From Struthio camelus (Eukaryota > Chordata > Aves > Struthioniformes > Struthionidae): 64,000 bases of DNA. Below the pieces are notes generated by a model. It was not told the origin of the DNA. It saw only the letters and a list, made by a program, of their open reading frames with translations, and did not search any database. Positions 61,064 to 64,000 of this stretch are shown one piece after another (the first letter of the stretch is position 1; every line of letters begins with the position of its first letter). The stretch covers positions 208,838,640 to 208,902,639 of the forward strand of contig NC_090942.1 in the NCBI RefSeq assembly GCF_040807025.1, read 5' to 3'. Made by a program: the position numbers and the translations under genes.

Positions 61064-63340
61064 CTGTGGTTCTTGATGCAAGGAAATAACTTATTACTTT
61101 GACTTATTTCTATGCGTCAACTATATGCTTTCTAACATGTTCCTTTCCAAAAGTATACAGCATCAATAAATGCCTGGCAATTAAATGATAGCTAAATGAT
61201 ATGTAACTACAGGTGGTGCTGTTAGTACTGTAAGGTAAGTTAAAACTGTGCAACGCTTTCCATTCTAAACTTTCTTTTCCATTATTTATAAATTGCCAGA
61301 CTTTTCTGATTGGGTTATTGGGTGACTGCCTCAAGATGAATTATTCTCGAAAATGTCAGCCAATAATTTGGTCATTTTCACGAACGGAACATGGAGGATT
61401 TTTTTTAAACAAGTAAAATGGCCTGTATCTTTCCATAAGGTTGGCCTTTATAGAGCATGACTATATACTGTTGCTCTCAGATATTCCCTTACTTCAGATG
61501 GCAAAAAGGCTTTGTATTATCTGAACAGCCCAACTCTACTGACACTACAGTTCATCAGTAATGTGGGACATTAAAGAATCTGTATTTGCGATCTGAAAAA
61601 AAAATCTTAGGAGTATCTACTGCAGCTGTGTACTGCGGTCAGGGTGAGCCAAAATCTCGACCGAGGAAACCACAGGTTTCTACAGGCTCAGAATTAGCAG
61701 GAACCATGGGGCTAGTTGACACCCAGAAATTAAAGAAGTCAAGAAGCAAGTTAAGTCAAATGACAAGGAAAATGCACGATCAGAGGCTGGGAAGACAGGG
61801 AGTCTGTAACAAGTTAGGGTCAAAAATAAATAGCAGACAGTATTGGAACAAAACTGGGTCAGATCACCAGGAACCAAGATCTGGAAAACAAGGGGTGAGA
61901 ACTAGGTATCAACAACGACAAAAGCAAGAAATAAGTTGTTTTAATCAAGAAAGAAGGCAGGCAGGCAGGCAGGCAGGTGGAAGGAAGGAAGGAAGGAAGG
62001 AAGGAAAGAGAAAGAAAGAAAGAAAGTGACAACACCAGCTCATAGGCAAATCAAGCCTTAGTTTCTTGGAAGCATAACTACCACAGGCTGCTGGCTGTAA
62101 AGTTTGACTGCTTAGGCAGAATACTTTAAGAACTGACACTGACCCTACCTTTTGGCTCCAAGCTGGTTCAAGGTCCCTAAACGCACTTAGTCAGGCATAA
62201 CCAAAGTGGGACTTACAGAAATCTCTCACTAGATGCAGAATGTGGATTCTGATGACTGTTCAGAAGAGCCATAACCCTTCCAATTGATTAGAAAGCCAAG
62301 CTCATGCCTTGCTGCTATAGGATCAGGTATTCATTCTACTTCATAATGATTACAAATGGTAGTAGGAGGAGAATAGATCTTGGAAACAGATTATCAGTAT
62401 AAACTTCTACTGAAGTTATGTGTAAAATTGGTATATTTTTATGAAAGAGGGGAGATGCAGCCTTTATTTTACCAGACTGATCAGATCCAAGATTTGAAAC
62501 GATACTTGGTCTCAGCAAACCCTGCATTATGAGTAACTAACCAAACCTTATTGTCTATTCACTAAGCAGATGCTTTCTAACAGTCCCCAGATGCATCTCT
62601 TATATAGTTCCTTAGTAGCATCAACACAGTCCTTCAAATATTGCGAAATCTGGCGAAAATGCTTGGCTAAGTTTGTACCGAAAGTGAATATTTATTATGT
62701 AGGCAACTACAAATGAAATCCATATTTCCAAATATTTCCCTTCTTTTTTTAATGGAACCTGGCCTGACAAGATGATCTATCATCCACATTTTACCACTCC
62801 TCATCTTTAGTGAAGGTGACGGTGGGGAGAGGTGTTCCTTTTCAGATCTGGGCAATATACAGTTAAGGAACTAGTAACAAGGTAAGACTTTTCGTGCTAC
62901 ACATAACTAACTTCCCTAAGAGCTGACACCCCTATTCAGTAAATTTCAACTTTTATGCAAAGTCACAAATATGGACACAGACCTTATCCTTTTCGGTTGC
63001 CTACCCAGCAGAGATGCACTATTAGGAGATGTGTTCCTAGTTGCAGACGGGTACTGCATGTCTAAAACATGTCAAAAAACTCAATAATCCTTTTCCTTCA
63101 TTTTTCCCATTTCTTCAGCTTATGTTTCCATAACACCCTCTTCTGAGCCTTCACCTGCTTCATCGTCCTCTGGTATCTACAATTAGGGTCCCTATTAAAA
63201 TCAGTCTATTTTCTTTTTAGTTCATCTATGTCACAAGGCGTAAATAGTATAACAAGACCTTTCCTGTATTTATTATAACTTTTAAAATTATAAAACCATG
63301 GAAAATGAAACTTTTATCCCATCAAGATTATTATTATCTC
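61064..63340 (-). other. CEP126 upstream intron (partial)
   Basis: No exon matching the N-terminal coiled-coil part of CEP126 was found, so the next upstream exon probably lies beyond the window. The main feature is the tetranucleotide array at 61,954-62,026. Short frames on both strands have no family signature. Confidence 0.7.
61954..62026. repeat. (GGCA)n(GGAA)n(GAAA)n compound microsatellite
   Basis: Three successive tetranucleotide blocks, about six units GGCA, seven GGAA and five GAAA, purine-rich on the plus strand. The K/E/G/R-rich frame at 61,586-62,029 that covers it is a by-product. Confidence 0.95.
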
Positions 63341-63678
63341 AGAGCGCAGCGAACAGAGGCAGTGAACAGACGCAGCAGTTTGCGCAGCAGTGTCTGGGCT
63401 CTGCCTGGGCCTTTTGTGGGCCTTGTTGGAAGTTGTGGAGACTTTCTGGGGACCCCCGAGGAACTAGACGGTGCTTGCTGCTAGCAGGAAGGGAGAGCTG
63501 GGCAAGGACTCCTGCAGGGGACCTTGACTTAACTTCTCCTGGGAAGTTCTAGCTAGGTGGGGCTGCTGCTAACGAGCTCTCTGGGCTGCCCTGCTCAGAG
63601 GGAGTTGGGGCTTTTGTTTCAGGTGGCTCCTGATTGGGTGGGTCAAGCACCCTTGTGAGTCACTGCTAGGCAGAGGCC

Positions 63679-63685
63679 TATATAA
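63679..63685 (+). promoter_or_regulatory. TATA box of the retrotransposon promoter
   Basis: tatataa in gcctatataagagccagg, 32 bp upstream of the second copy of the 50-bp block. The spacing is right for transcription starting at the block. Confidence 0.6.
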
Positions 63686-63739
63686 GAGCCAGGCCTAGAG
63701 CACAGCTCCCAGAGTGCAGCCAACAGAGGCAGTGGACAG

Positions 63740-64000
63740 ATGCAGCAGTTTGCGCAGCAGTTTGCGCAGAAGGCGAAGAAGGCACCTCTCCATTTTGCAC
63801 AGTGGTGTGTCCTTCCCTGGGGCATGGTCATGACACGCCGCAGAGCACGTTCCCCAGTGGCTGCGGGAGGTGCTGCATTGGCTGTGTCTGAGGCCTCAAC
63901 CCAGACAGACCCTCTGACAGCAGATGCAGCTCTGCAGGTGTCAGGCTGCAGGCAGTGCCTGGGGCCTCTCCGCGAGGCCTGGGCTGACAGACAGCTCTCC
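63740..64000 (+). CDS. Start of a retrotransposon open reading frame (partial)
   Basis: 87 codons without a stop from the ATG at 63,740 to the window end; an internal ATG at 63,824 is an alternative start. The first residues (QQFAQQFAQ) are encoded by the promoter-proximal repeat itself. Further on there is an Arg-rich patch, a STQTD motif and a C-x2-C pair. STQT-type repeats are, as far as I recall, seen in avian CR1 ORF1 products, which supports but does not prove a LINE ORF1. It could instead be a gag-like frame of an LTR element. Confidence 0.5.
   Translation, partial: MQQFAQQFAQKAKKAPLHFAQWCVLPWGMVMTRRRARSPVAAGGAALAVSEASTQTDPLTADAALQVSGCRQCLGPLREAWADRQLS

Larger units (their letters stand above)
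63341..64000 (+). mobile_element. 5' end of a retrotransposon (CR1-type LINE or LTR element), runs off window
   Basis: GC-rich sequence starts abruptly at 63,341 after AT-rich DNA. A 50-bp block (agagcgcagcgaacagaggc onward) at 63,341-63,390 recurs at 63,711-63,760 with four differences, giving a 370-bp period. A TATA box (tatataa, 63,679-63,685) lies about 30 bp before the second block, so the block start looks like a transcription start, and the element itself begins exactly there. An open frame follows to the window end. Tandem promoter units favour a LINE; the TATA plus repeated R-like block would also fit an LTR element. The class is not settled. It lies in a CEP126 intron, antisense to the gene. 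Confidence 0.6.

Noticed and set aside
61493..61520. A possible 28-nt CEP126 exon (acceptor CTGTTCAG, donor GAA|GTAAGG) on the minus strand.
   Set aside because: It would only be in phase with the alternative acceptor at 61,071, and its eight residues show no convincing match to the human protein.
61586..62029. 147-codon plus-strand frame ending in Lys/Glu/Gly repeats.
   Set aside because: Its second half is the tetranucleotide array, and it lies antisense in an intron with no gene signals.
63100..63190. Acidic frame on the minus strand resembling a protein C-terminus.
   Set aside because: Very short, no homologue named, no consistent splice context; likely chance.

Overview
The window is vertebrate nuclear DNA, almost certainly from a bird. 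It has small exons in long AT-rich introns, GT-AG splice sites, a CpG-island promoter, microsatellites and an intact-looking CR1 LINE 3' end (18,413-18,861) whose terminal direct repeat (ATTCTGTG type) is the avian hallmark. No prokaryotic, organellar or CRISPR-like features are present.

Two protein-coding genes are recognisable, both on the minus strand and both cut by the window edges. (1) CFAP300 (C11orf70 orthologue, a dynein-arm assembly factor of motile cilia): exons 1-5 at 12,076-1,243, start codon in a CpG island at about 11,830-12,470 with an RFX/X-box-like site 30 bp upstream of the ATG. The last part of the protein (about 65 residues by comparison with the human protein) lies left of position 1. 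(2) CEP126 (KIAA1377 orthologue, centrosome/cilium-base protein): exons at 61,063-42,157, including the 2.1-kb central exon (49,761-51,891), an in-frame 15-nt microexon and the 3' terminal exon. The N-terminal exons (about 170-180 residues in human) are right of the window. The order CEP126 then CFAP300, same direction, agrees with human 11q22 (ANGPTL5 - CEP126 - CFAP300 - YAP1) as I remember it. I reconstructed all exon joins by eye from splice consensus, reading-frame phase and remembered similarity to the human proteins; no alignment was run.

Layout: 1-12,076 CFAP300; 12,077-12,470 promoter/CpG island; 12,471-42,156 a 30-kb intergenic stretch with one well-preserved CR1 copy, several older repeat relics, two GC-rich patches and simple repeats, and no gene I can support; 42,157-61,063 CEP126, whose introns hold an old CR1/L3-like LINE body in antisense (about 43,480-45,480) and many microsatellites; 61,064-63,340 CEP126 intron; 63,341-64,000 the 5' end of a retrotransposon in plus orientation with a TATA promoter, a 370-bp promoter-proximal duplication and the start of an open reading frame that runs off the window.

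The two genes act in the same biology: CEP126 at the centrosome/basal body, and CFAP300 in cytoplasmic preassembly and transport of axonemal dynein arms. I found no novel multi-gene system. The most useful second looks are the CEP126 microexon, the CEP126 stop codon that overlaps a consensus splice donor, the CFAP300 X-box, and the structure of the retrotransposon 5' end.
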